A stretch of 64,000 nt of DNA, taken from assembly GCA_038373865.1 (NCBI GenBank), contig JAXGGA010005154.1, positions 1 to 64,000 of the forward strand, given 5' to 3'. The position numbers were made by a program, and so were the translations under genes. This DNA comes from Uloborus plumipes. Its lineage: Eukaryota > Arthropoda > Arachnida > Araneae > Uloboridae. Shown piece after piece: positions 10,847 through 20,109 of the stretch (positions are counted from its first letter, which is position 1; each line of letters starts with the position of its first letter). The notes under the pieces are model-generated. The model saw only the letters and a program-made list of their open reading frames with translations, did not search any database and was not told the DNA's origin.

Positions 10847-11046
10847 CAAGGGCGGATCCAGCTTGTGGTTAAGGATCGGGCTATTTTCGAAAAGGACAAT
10901 TTTTGAGCAAAAGTGGAGGTGTTTGGAATTTTTTTTGTAATATTAGACCCAAAAAATGCATCAAGATTTTAATCAAGATTTGGTCGCTTAAGGGGGAGGG
11001 TGGTCGTGACGACCAAATCTAGGACCCCCCCCTGGATCCGCGCTTG
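10847..11046. mobile_element. hAT MITE, family H2 (CAAGGGCGGATCCAG ends), copy 1
   Basis: 200 bp from CAAGGGCGGATCCAG to CTGGATCCGCGCTTG, which are inverted repeats with one change. Flanked by GTGCGGAG (10839-10846) and GTGCGGAA (11047-11054), an 8-bp duplication with one mismatch. A second copy with a perfect duplication lies at 42570-42776. Non-coding. Confidence 0.85.
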
Positions 11047-11054
11047 GTGCGGAA

Positions 11055-12372
11055 GGTCCCTATTAAAAATACTTTGAAATTGAAGTCCCAAGGCTTTTTT
11101 GAAGAAGAGGGTAAGTGTCCCTTCTTCGAAACTGTTTCGCATTTGAAGTCCTAGGGGGGAAAATGGCCAAAATAGAAAGCGGGACTGCTGCTTGGCAGCT
11201 CTCTCCTGAAAAATTTTCAAAATTAGAGGCAAAAAACGCAATTTTAGACTCTCTTTGGCCTTTTTAAGGAACTTAAGGTTAAGGTCTCATTAAATAAGTT
11301 CGCTTTGATGCTCCCGGGAGGGGCTTAGACCCCCTTAGCCAACGCCCGTAGCTCCCTCCGTAGGTGCGATGCGACAAATGAAAAAAATAAGGGTTTGTAT
11401 TCAGTGTACTTCTGCTTATGTTTTAGGCACGTATGTGTTGAAAATTGCTTTTAACATAAAGATAGAGTAAAAAAAATCAATGTGGCTTCATCTGTAACAG
11501 ACTGAAGTAAGTCAAAGAGGTTTTTTTTTAAGTTCTTTTAAAGTTTCGAGAAATGAAAAAGGTGAAAACTTTCGTTTTGTTGTATAACATATTCACATTA
11601 CGAATTTCCCAAAAAGTTTTTTTTCGATTCGGTATAGTGAACAAGTGGTTGTTCGCAATTTCAGACTCAAGTCTGAAAGTTCACGATTGCCGTTGTTCAA
11701 ATTACATGAAACATTTTTTACAATTGTTTTTACGGGAGGGGAGGAGGCGGGGTTGGCGGCTAAAAAGAAATCCGGCCTTTTGTTCTTTCGGGACATTCTA
11801 ATGCGTATATCTGATGGATGAGGACGTTGGGCATCAAAAAATTGCAATATTTGCCAAATAAGGACATTTTTGGGGAGTCAGAGCGATCATTCATGACTTC
11901 CCATCGGAATGCTACTGCATACTACTCTTGCTTGTTTGTATTGCTGAACAAGAAAAAGAGGATCAGTTGTTGAGGTGGAAGGAAACATTAGGTAAATGGA
12001 AAATAAACTTCGGAATCCGAACAGAGCTCAGCCCCAATTAGTTCTCATTTCGGAGGTTCTAATTGAAAGTTGTTGCGAGCATGAGTCTAAATCCGGCCAT
12101 GGTGAAGACTATAGGTAATTATACTTACAAGAGATTCGCGTGTTTCCAAATGATTCCGTAGACGACATCTTCGTTTGAAAATGATACCGTGAAAAGAGTT
12201 GTTTTATAAAGTTTAGTAATCCTATATTTTCTTCTCCAGCAGGTTTACTGGTTGTCCTGAAATAACTGGTTTCAACTCGTGTTTCTTGCCAGGTTGAAAG
12301 TTACTATGAACATTTAGTTGTGAACAAGCCGCCAAGGCAGCTTTTGTTGAGTTTTCAGCGTAACGCATCTCT
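11055..12372. other. Unassigned sequence
   Basis: About 1.3 kb without a supported gene. It contains GA-rich phrases continuing the 10-11 kb region, and pairs of overlapping open frames (11553-11801 plus, 11593-11847 minus) that mirror each other and carry no domain. I see no terminal inverted repeats. Confidence 0.4.
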
Positions 12373-12376
12373 TTAA

Positions 12377-12891
12377 CCCATTAATGCCTAGCGTCCCTTT
12401 TTAGGGACGGTCCAAAAAAGGGTCTGAATTTCCCAAAATATAAACATTTCAACCAAATAATAGTGTTCAACTAGTACCTTGGTATTGTTTCAATTCGTTA
12501 TTAACAGATTGCAGCATATAACCATTGTGAAGAGTGTTCTGTAGCAGTTTTAATAAGATCTTTATCAAAAATGACATCGTTCACAATCTCAAGAAAAAAA
12601 GCTAAGTTTTCAAAGTTATTCCCATCTTCCCAATTTATGTTAATTGCTAATTTTATTTCTTCTTATAAAATGTCTTTTTAAATATTATATCGTAGGCAGA
12701 AAAAAATTTTAGTGAAAAAAGTATGTACTCTCTGCGGTCTATCGTAACTTTTAAGGGACGATTTTTCTTTCCTTAATAAAAAAGTTATTTTTTATATGAT
12801 ATTTTTTTTATTATTTTTCCTGTCCATTAAAGACTGTTTGTAACCAGTATACAAAATATCATTGAAAAAGAAAATGTCAGGCATTAATGGG
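12377..12891. mobile_element. TTAA/CCC element, family T2 (piggyBac-like MITE)
   Basis: 515 bp between perfect TTAA sites (12373-12376, 12892-12895), with ends CCCATTAATGCCTAG and ...AGGCATTAATGGG. Immediately inside the left end is a palindrome, GTCCCTTTTTAGGGAC. The right half has a looser 'aagggacg' counterpart ('cttttaagggacgattt'). Its terminal wording resembles family T3 (CCCATTTATGCCCA) but the body differs. Non-coding, T-rich. Confidence 0.85.
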
Positions 12892-12897
12892 TTAACC

Positions 12898-12990
12898 AGG
12901 CCCGTCATTTAGGGGGGTGGGGGCAGGGGGGTCAATTGCCCCTCTGGCTTTGAGAAATAAATGCATTTACATATAAGTGGGCGTAGTTTT
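12898..12990. mobile_element. hAT MITE family H3 fragment (CAGGCCCGTCATTT end)
   Basis: Begins CAGGCCCGTCATTTAGGGGGG and continues 'gggggtcaattgcccctc' and 'acatataagtgggcgtagttttt'. The same end and body occur at 31904-32071, 41274-41398, 55882-56044 and (end only) 22959 and 24605. Only one end is recognisable. Confidence 0.55.
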
Positions 12991-13184
12991 TAGCCTACTT
13001 TCCCGTTAAAAATAAAAGAAAGACGAAAAAAGTATTAAAAGTGGCTTAATGCGTCTAAAAAATATCGCCAAGTGAAAAAAAATATCGCCGAGTCCAAAAA
13101 ATATCGCCAAGTTAAAAAAATAAAAAGGTAAAATGAATATCGAAAAATTAAAAATTTGAAAGTAGGGTATTGAGATGGGGAATT

Positions 13185-14100
13185 TGTGTGTCTGTCTGTC
13201 GGTCGGTCGGTCTGTCGGTCTGTCTGTCCCCCCCTAATAACTTTTGAATGAACATTCCGATTTGGACAAACTTTTTTTTGTTGGAAAGATCTCGGCGAGT
13301 ACAGCTCATTCCCATATTTGATTTTTCGATTTGAACAATTTTTGGTGCAACTTTAAACCGTTCAAACAACCTGGCCCGCGATATTAACTTTTTAGTTAAC
13401 AGTCCGATTTGAACAAACTTTTTTTTGTTCGAAAGATCTTTTCAAGGGTACTTCATTCCCGTATCTACATTTTCGATTTGAACAATTTTTCGTTCAACAT
13501 TGAACCGTTCAAACAAGCTGTCACCCCTAATAACTTTTGAGTGAACAGTCTGATTTAAACAATTTTTTTTTTGTTCGAAGCATTTCGGCAAGGACACTTA
13601 ATTACCGTATTTAAATTTTAAATTTGAACATTTTTGGTTCAACATTGAACCGTTCAAGCAACCTTTTCCCACCTAATAACTTTTAAGTGAACCGTCCGAA
13701 TTGAATAAACTTTTTTTTGTTCGAAAGATCTTATCAAGAATACTTCATTCCCGTTTTTAAATTTTCAATTTGAACAATTTTTCGTTCAACATTGAACCGT
13801 TCAAATAAGCTCTCACCCCTAATAACTTTTGAGTGAACAGTCCGATTTAAACAAACTTTTTTTTGTTCGAAAGATCTCGGCAAGGATACTTCATTACCGT
13901 ATTTAAATTTTCAATTTGAACATTTTTTCGTTCAACATTGAACCGTTCAAGCAACCTTTCTCCACCTAATAACTTTTAAATGAACCGTCAGAATTGAATA
14001 AACTTTTTTTGTTCGAAAGATCTCGTAGAGACTCATTCCCATATTTCACTTTTCAATTTGAACCATTTTTCGTTCAATGATGAACAGTTCAGAAAAAAAT
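13185..14100. repeat. Tandem array of ~145-bp units in a dimeric pattern, preceded by a (TGTC)n microsatellite
   Basis: A TGTC/GGTC microsatellite (about 13185-13226) leads into six units, each starting near '(c)cctaataacttttgartgaac'. Starts are at about 13233, 13386, 13524, 13669, 13815 and 13962. Each unit contains 'aaactttttttttgttcgaaagatct', 'ttcattnccgt' and 'ttcgttcaacattgaaccgttca'. Alternate units are more alike (TTTGAGTGAACAGTC versus TTTAAGTGAACCGTC), giving a higher-order period of about 291 bp. The short translated frame over the microsatellite (TDRPTDRQTDTQ) is meaningless. Confidence 0.85.
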
Positions 14101-15517
14101 TTAACATGAGCGCCTACTGGAAAATTTAAATTGAATGTTGATTCTGAACTTCAAGGCGGATTTCCTTCAAACTAACTTTGTAAGAAAATGATTTTGATAA
14201 ATAATGTATTGTAAAGTACTTTTCTGAATAATCTTCTGTGAGGACTCTGATTCCGACTCCGACTCCGCAAACATGGCGGAAATGCAGGCTCAGAAAAAAA
14301 TGACTGACTGGGCAGACGATTTTTTGTTTATTTATTTATTTGTTTTGTTTAATTTATTATTATTATGATTTTTTTTTTTTGGCAGACGATATTTTTTTTT
14401 TTTTTTGCTAACAAAAATTTTTCATTCACGAGAGCATTTTATTCTTTATTTATATTTAACAACTGGCAACGGATTAAAAATGAAATTCAAGACATTTTAT
14501 TAACGAACGAGTTTTTTTTTTCTTTCTTTGATAAAATGTGTTTTGAAGTTCTTTGTACTTTTATTTTATTTATTTTTTTTTCTTTTGAAAACGATTGTGG
14601 AATTTTTCTACGGAAGAACTATAACAGTTACATTCTTTAAAAGGTGCGACAAAACTTAATTGACTCGTTTATTTAATTTTTACGTGTCTATTTTATCTGA
14701 TGAGAGGGGTATATTTTGCTTTTAGAAATCAGCTTTAAGTGCTATAGAGGTATGTTTGACATAATTTTCAGTTTCAGATAATCAAGAGAATATTGATCAG
14801 ATGCTACAATGCTGATGTCGGTGTACGGGAAAGTAGGCTCGTTTAGTTCTTGACAGAACGTCTTGTTGCTGTTTTCCGATGAAATTGCATTGTGTTTTCA
14901 CCCTTTGCCCCCCCCCCCCCCGGAAAAACTTGAAAAGACGTCCCTGTCTATAACCATATTTCATTTCCAACAATGCCCTTCGGGGACTTCTCAGCGCGGA
15001 AACCTCTTGAAGCAATCTTTTCGATCTTAGTTGGCCTGTGTGGTAATCAGGCCCTGGTAAGAGGCTTAATATACTAATAGAAAAGTTTTCGATTTTTCCA
15101 TTTTATTTTTAATATGAAACAGTCACATGCATGAACATCATTCGTGAAAAAACTTTTACAATACGACAGTTATTTTTTTTTTAAAATAATTATTAAAGTT
15201 CAAGCGACTGTGACGTAAAATGACTGGCAGTATTTTTCGCTCTTCCACCTCCGGTGCCAATCCAGCCAGAATCTTGGATAGAGAAAGCGCATTCACAACG
15301 CTGCTTGAGCATTGAGCAAGGCTGCCGAACTAGCTAAACAGTCGCCAAGTAATGCATTCAAAAAAAAAAAAATAAAAGTTGACTTCCGTTTTCTCCATAA
15401 AAAGTTTGAAACTACAACAGTGACAGGTTATTGGATTGCCCTTTGACGTGACGAATACAGTCTTCATAGTGGATTAACGGACTTAAACTACTAATTGATA
15501 ACGAAGGGAAACAAAAC
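14101..15517. other. Unassigned, low-complexity T-rich region
   Basis: Contains a short (TCCGAC)n run at about 14250-14268, long T-runs at 14370-14580, and a poly-C at about 14909-14921. The 91-residue F-rich plus-strand frame at 14365-14640 is a translation of T-runs. No element boundary or gene is supported. Confidence 0.45.
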
Positions 15518-15525
15518 CCCGCAAT

Positions 15526-15974
15526 CAGGGCCGCCGTTTGGGGGGGGGGAATACTGGACCTCTAGTTCCCTGGCCCGGAGCTTTGGGGGGCCCGTAAGGT
15601 TATGAACATGTTTTTCCAGTAATAGTGTCAATAATTTCACAAAAAAAAAAAAAAAATCTCGCTTTCCATTGCCGATTCTCAATATGAAACAATTGCTAGT
15701 ACAAACACTAATGAATGAAACACGCTTGCGCAAAGGAAAATGTACCGCTTTTTAGAATCATCTGGTGATACAAAAAACGCGAAAATAAAATCAGATGCAC
15801 ACTTTGTAACCAAAAAAAAAAAAAGGTTTTCCGAATTTTTTTTTCTCCTTTTTTTTTACAATTGCAAATGTGCTGAAACGATGGCATGAAAATATGCAAT
15901 TTGGGGGGGGGGGGGCATGGGGGGCCCGCCATTAAAATTGGTACCGGGCCCCATCGCTGGTAGCGGCGGCCCTG
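15526..15974 (+). mobile_element. hAT MITE, family H1 (CAGGGCCGCCG ends), copy 1
   Basis: 449 bp bounded by a perfect 11-bp inverted repeat, CAGGGCCGCCG and CGGCGGCCCTG. It is flanked by a perfect 8-bp duplication CCCGCAAT (15518-15525 and 15975-15982). Inside are poly-G runs and A-runs, with 'cccgtaaggttatgaacatg', 'tgccgattctcaatatgaaac' and 'tgtaccgctttttagaatca'. The second copy is at 47065-47527 in the opposite orientation. The minus-strand frame at 15708-16058 runs through the element and out of it and is not a gene. Confidence 0.93.
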
Positions 15975-16389
15975 CCCGCAATGAAAAACTCGTATAGCTG
16001 CAATACAATTTTTGTGCGCGACAGTTGCAAAACACAGCCATGAGGTTTTATTTCTCAAGGCTATCGCTGTTTTGCGCGTGGGGTTTTTAAAAAATCACTA
16101 AAAATCAATTAGTGTTTTAAAATTCGACGATGGTGAATTTTTGTGTTTTTAAAGTATCTTAACAACTGTACTCAAGGTTGGAATATTTTAGAGGTTCATT
16201 TTTCCCTTAATAATTCTTTCTCTTTTTTTTTTTTCTTGGAGAAAACTCGTTACAAATTTTCTGCAAATTCGCTTTCTCCTTCCCTTCCTTTTCTAATTTA
16301 AACAATGGACAAATAGCTCTGATGAAAAAAAAAGGTTTAGAAAACCTAATTTTCTAAATTTCTATGTCCACTCCACTGCCCACTGCAGC

Positions 16390-16935
16390 TTTATAAATAC
16401 AGCCGCAAATAAGAGCTAAATGAACGCGTTTCAAACTTTCCTACTTCCCCAACCGCGTGCAAAAAGAAACAACAATCCTCCGCAACCTGAGCAGCCGACT
16501 AATCACAGCGCGGACAGGAAGGGAGGGGGGGGGAGACCGACAGAACAAGCCGCTTCCTCTCCTTCCACCCATGCGTCAAACGCGATGGCGGGCAGCAGTG
16601 TTTGTTGAATTTCCAACTTCATTTTTCGGCGGATACCTGCAAAATTTGTAAACCGCTCTTTTGTTGTCCTGTTGTTGGACGTCCGCGGCTATTTAACTCC
16701 CCGGATTTCCCGCCAAAGCGACTGCGAAATACTTTCGGAACGTCATTTTTGTGGATGGAACGCTTTTTCTGTCTTCCACCTGCAGTGTGAATCCTACAGG
16801 TGCATCGAACTTGTTTCAAGTCTGTTGACGGCGTGGAAAAAAGAATGACAGAATGTGTGTTTGTGTGGACCGCAACCCGTCTGGCGTAAAGTGTCATCTA
16901 TTTGTGTTTACAAGTTCTTCCGAATTTCGAGGAAG
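16390..16935 (+). promoter_or_regulatory. Putative TATA promoter and CpG-richer 5' leader
   Basis: TTTATAAATA at about 16390-16399 resembles a TATA box. It is followed by about 500 bp that is richer in CG dinucleotides than its surroundings ('aaccgcgtgc', 'cagcgcggac', 'ggacgtccgcggc', 'cgaaatactttcggaacgtc') and unlike any repeat elsewhere in the window. The overlapping 60-90-residue frames on both strands look like shadows of base composition. This could be the promoter and leader of the candidate gene below; that link is inference. Confidence 0.4.
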
Positions 16936-16989
16936 ATGAGTGAAAGTCGCAGTTACATTTTGTTGTTCCATTGTTTACTATTTTTAGAG
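16936..16989 (+). CDS. Possible first coding exon, signal-peptide-like
   Basis: ATG at 16936 (context 'gaagATGAGT') opens 18 codons: MSESRSYILLFHCLLFLE. The frame then meets a good splice donor, GAG|GTACGG. A short polar start followed by a Leu/Phe/Ile-rich core is what an N-terminal signal peptide looks like. It lies just downstream of the CpG-richer leader. Exon 18437 also starts with its own signal peptide and reads out of frame with this one across the obvious acceptor, so the two would be alternative first exons or belong to different genes. Too short to identify by itself. Confidence 0.35.
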
Positions 16990-17920
16990 GTACGGATTAG
17001 TTTTTGAATTTTTTTAACGTGTGGCAAAAAAAGAAAATGTAAATAATGACTCTTGAAAGTTTTACAATAATTTGCAATTGGAATTTTTAAATTTGTTAAA
17101 TGTTTTACAAAAATGTGCAGTTGGAATACTTTTTAATTTATTGAATGTTTTACAAAATTACTCGTTTGTTTACTTCTGAAGTACTAGCTACGGCTTATGA
17201 ATAATTTAAAATGTAACAACTGTGTGTGTAAAGTATATTTTGAAGATTCGAACCTCTGAGCAAATTTATGATGTGAAGTAAAAATGTCAGAAGAAATTTA
17301 ACTAAGAAATGCGTGTTTAAACGATAAAAATTGTACATTTTATTGCTGTGGTTTAAATGCTGTGATTATTTTGAGTCATGTTTTTGGTGGAAGATAGTAC
17401 TGAAGCATGTTTTTAGCACAAATTGTGATCAATTTATCAATTTAAATAATTGTCCTTTATTAGATGATCAAGTTCAGATTTTACTACAGCAGTACGCATT
17501 TTTTAAATATAACTTAAATAAAATACGTGAATGCTACAATTAATTCAAAAAGATAAAAGAAAATTTTACTTTGCAGCTGTAGCGTTTTATTCTTTCTATT
17601 TTAACAAAGAACATAAAGAATCAAATGAAGAAAACAATTCTTATTTCTTAGGATTTACCGATGATTGTAGTTGACTGTTTGATCAAAGGAAAGATTAATG
17701 TGACATGTTAGTCGCACTTGCTACAACACTGTTTTTCAAGTTGTCATTTTGGAAATTGATACAAAAAATTCTTTGAAAAAGTTATCGTGTAATTCACAAA
17801 AAAAAAAAAAAAAGAGTTGTATTTAACTGTCACATGTGTCAGCTACAGAACAGTACCTCACAAATCTTTCTCTTGAATTGGATGTATTTTTCCGGTTATG
17901 TTTAAACGTTTGTCCTGTGC
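16990..17920 (+). other. Putative intron, AT-rich
   Basis: No element ends or coding frames supported. A near-repeat 'ttacaataatttgcaattggaattttt' / 'ttacaaaaatgtgcagttggaatactttt' occurs at about 17060-17130. An A-run lies at about 17799-17814. Confidence 0.35.
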
Positions 17921-18290
17921 AGGAAAAACAATTGCGTTTTAAAATTACGATTCAACACTTACAAGATATTATATAATTTATTACGAATCTGAGTTCTGGA
18001 AAAAAGTATGTTGGCATGATGTTTGGAAAAATTTGTGACATTGATTCCATCCAGTCATAACCTGAAGATACAGCTTTTCTTCGACGAAAGTTCACTTTGA
18101 ATCAGAAAAAACAATTGCGTTTTAAAATTACGATTCGACACCTAAAAGATACCTTATAACTTATTCCTAATCTTATTTCTGGAAATAGTATGTTGGCGTA
18201 ATGTTTGGAAAAATTTGTGAATTTGAGTCATCATGATTCGAGGATAAAGCTTTTCTTTTCGATGCGAGTTCACTTCGAATCGAATCATCC
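17921..18290. repeat. Direct tandem duplication, 183-bp period
   Basis: 'aaaaacaattgcgttttaaaattacgattc' starts near 17924 and again 183 bp later near 18107. The following text runs in parallel: 'agtatgttggc.t.atgtttggaaaaatttgtga', 'gataaagcttttctt', 'gcgagttcacttcgaatc'. Two copies, roughly 85 percent alike by eye. It ends about 150 bp before the next exon and occurs nowhere else in the window, so it could be a duplicated upstream regulatory segment. Confidence 0.75.
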
Positions 18291-18436
18291 TTCCACCTGT
18301 GCTTGAATCACGCATTGCCCCAGCTGGAGGAAATACCGCTTCACTTATTCCTTCAATTAAAAATGCAAATAACAGCCATTTGTTTGCCTCCTAACCCCAT
18401 CGAGTGATCTCGTGTGTTGCAAAAGGTGTGTGTGAA

Positions 18437-18620
18437 ATGTCTCGATTTGTGGGCTGCTGGATATTGGTGCTGTGTTGTGTGTTCCATAGCTGCTCTGCTC
18501 AGGAGACCTGCTACCCCCCGGGGGGCGTGGCGGGAATCGTGGTCGCGACGATCGTCGTCACGGTGGTCGTCGGGGGGCTGGCGACCGCCCTCGGATGGAG
18601 GTTTTGGAACAGGAAGCATG
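18437..18620 (+). CDS. Exon encoding a signal peptide, short ectodomain stub and transmembrane helix
   Basis: From ATG 18437 the frame gives MSRFVGCWILVLCCVFHSCS, then AQETCYPPGG, then VAGIVVATIVVTVVVGGLATA, then LGWRFWNRKH. It meets a donor, CATG|GTGAGT, at 18620 (61 codons plus one base). The order is hydrophobic signal peptide (cleavage likely after CSA), a stub of about 9 residues with one Cys and PPGG, a ~24-residue Val/Ala/Gly-rich membrane helix, then a basic stop-transfer (WRFWNRKH). This predicts a type I membrane protein with a tiny ectodomain. The exon is strikingly GC-rich, with CGTCGTCACGG-type third positions, unlike its flanks. I do not recognise the family. The cytoplasmic part must come from later exons, which I could not find. 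The other-frame open frames on both strands are shadows. Confidence 0.55.
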
Positions 18621-18899
18621 GTGAGTGCTGTTTCTCTCGTATTAATAAAATTGATGATTTTTTTTTCTTTAGGTTGAAAGCCTGGGGCGCCCGATGGGAC
18701 GTCATCGTGACCCATGCCAGCATGTGCGCCCACATGCGAAATTTTAGGGGGGGGGAGGGTCTCAGATATTTCCCCCATGGTTTTGCTGGATACTTTTCCC
18801 TTAGAAAGCAATTTCAGTGTGGAATAAAAGTTGACATTTTTGATAACTCATTCATTAATGGCTGAAGAAGGAATGTTTGCCGGAAAAATTGTACTAAAA

Positions 18900-19135
18900 G
18901 CAAAGAACTAATTTCTAGGGGGGTCTTGAGCCCCCACTTTCCCCCATTCCAAACAACATGTATTCATGCAGCAAAATCAATTCAGTTTTTCAGGGGGAGG
19001 GGAATCGAAGGGTGCACATCGGAAAACAGCAGAAACCAAGCGAAGCCCACTTATATGTTAAAGCATAGATTTCTCAAAGACGGTGGGAAGGGGGGTGGCA
19101 ATTGACCCCCCACCGCCCTTAATAACGGCTCTGCC
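18900..19135. mobile_element. Family H3-like hAT MITE remnant with G/C runs
   Basis: 'cttatatgttaaagcatagatttctcaaag', 'ggcaattgaccccccaccgccc' and 'taataacggctctgccttg' correspond to the right half of H3 copies (compare 31990-32071). Neither terminus is intact. Confidence 0.45.
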
Positions 19136-19438
19136 TTGATCTCCTAAAATATTTCCTTGTTCTATTCATGTTGTCTGGCGATTCGCCAAATTTGAAGACA
19201 TAATAGCAATTTTTAAATGCAATGCCCGAATTTCGTTTTCATTACATGTATGTAAGTGTGCCGTATTTTATCATCTGGTGAAATTTGGAGGTCCATTCGG
19301 CAAGTTTTGAACTTCTCTTTCTCAGAAATGTAAGTTTCGGCTCGTTTCTGTGTAAACCACAGGTAAGAGGGGTCTGTCTTGGCTGCCTAAAATAGACTGT
19401 TCATGAAACGGACGATCCCTGAAACGGGGAAATGTGTC
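19136..19438. other. No identifiable feature
   Basis: Short stretch with no supported frame, terminal repeat or tandem structure. It may be host intron sequence of the gene starting at 18437. Confidence 0.35.
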
Positions 19439-19442
19439 TTAA

Positions 19443-19970
19443 CCCATTTATGCACAAGTTTTTTTTAATAATTTCTTTTCAATTTTTATCTGCTTAAAAC
19501 TCTTACTTAGAATGGTTTACATTCATTTTATGCTTAAAATAGGTCGAGGTTGCCATATTTATTAAGTTATTTAACGTCCAGTTTGTTGGATATTTTGCAG
19601 ATATGTGAGCAAAATACGACCTTACTTGACTTTACTTTTGCAAAGTAACATTACAGAAGGCATCTGTGCTCAATTTTAAGAAAATCATTTTAAAATAGTT
19701 TAATTTTATGAAAAATAAGTTCGCAAAAAAAAAAAAAAAAAAAAACTTGCTGTGGCTACCCATGCTGGATCGTTGCTTGATTGATTTGTCTGAAAATAGC
19801 TGTCAATAAATAAACTCTGATGTCCAAATAATGGTTCTATCTGGTTTTCTCAAGAAGGAGGACTATTTAACTTGCGAAACACAGCTTTAGTAAAACGATA
19901 TAACCAGTACAGGTTTTTGTATGCAGTAACTAACAAGCGTCCCGTTTTTAGGCTACTGGGCATAAATGGG
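19443..19970 (+). mobile_element. TTAA/CCC element, family T3, copy 1 (piggyBac-like MITE)
   Basis: 528 bp between TTAA (19439-19442) and TTAA (19971-19974), with ends CCCATTTATGCACA and TGGGCATAAATGGG. The body holds 'tttatctgcttaaaactctta', 'tttaacgtccagtttgttgg', 'ccatgctggatcgttgc' and 'aagcgtcccgtttttaggc'. Close copies occur at 54449-54964 (same orientation) and 60761-61279 (inverted). An A-run of about 22 lies at 19724-19745. Confidence 0.9.
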
Positions 19971-20109
19971 TTAAAATCGGACCCTTGTGGAAAAATTGAA
20001 ATTATAAAAACATGCCTCTCTGAAAGGGGGGAGGGGTAGAAAATTCACACTTCACATGCGAAAGATATCTTTAATGAAATAGTCGAGGAAAGTGGGATCA
20101 ATCGATGAG

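Noticed and set aside
13225..14100. CRISPR array
   Set aside because: Units are ~145 bp and similar along their entire length, with no alternation of conserved repeat and unique spacer; the genome is eukaryotic.
15708..16058. 116-residue minus-strand frame
   Set aside because: It runs through poly-C/poly-A tracts of the H1 hAT MITE and across its boundary into unrelated flank.
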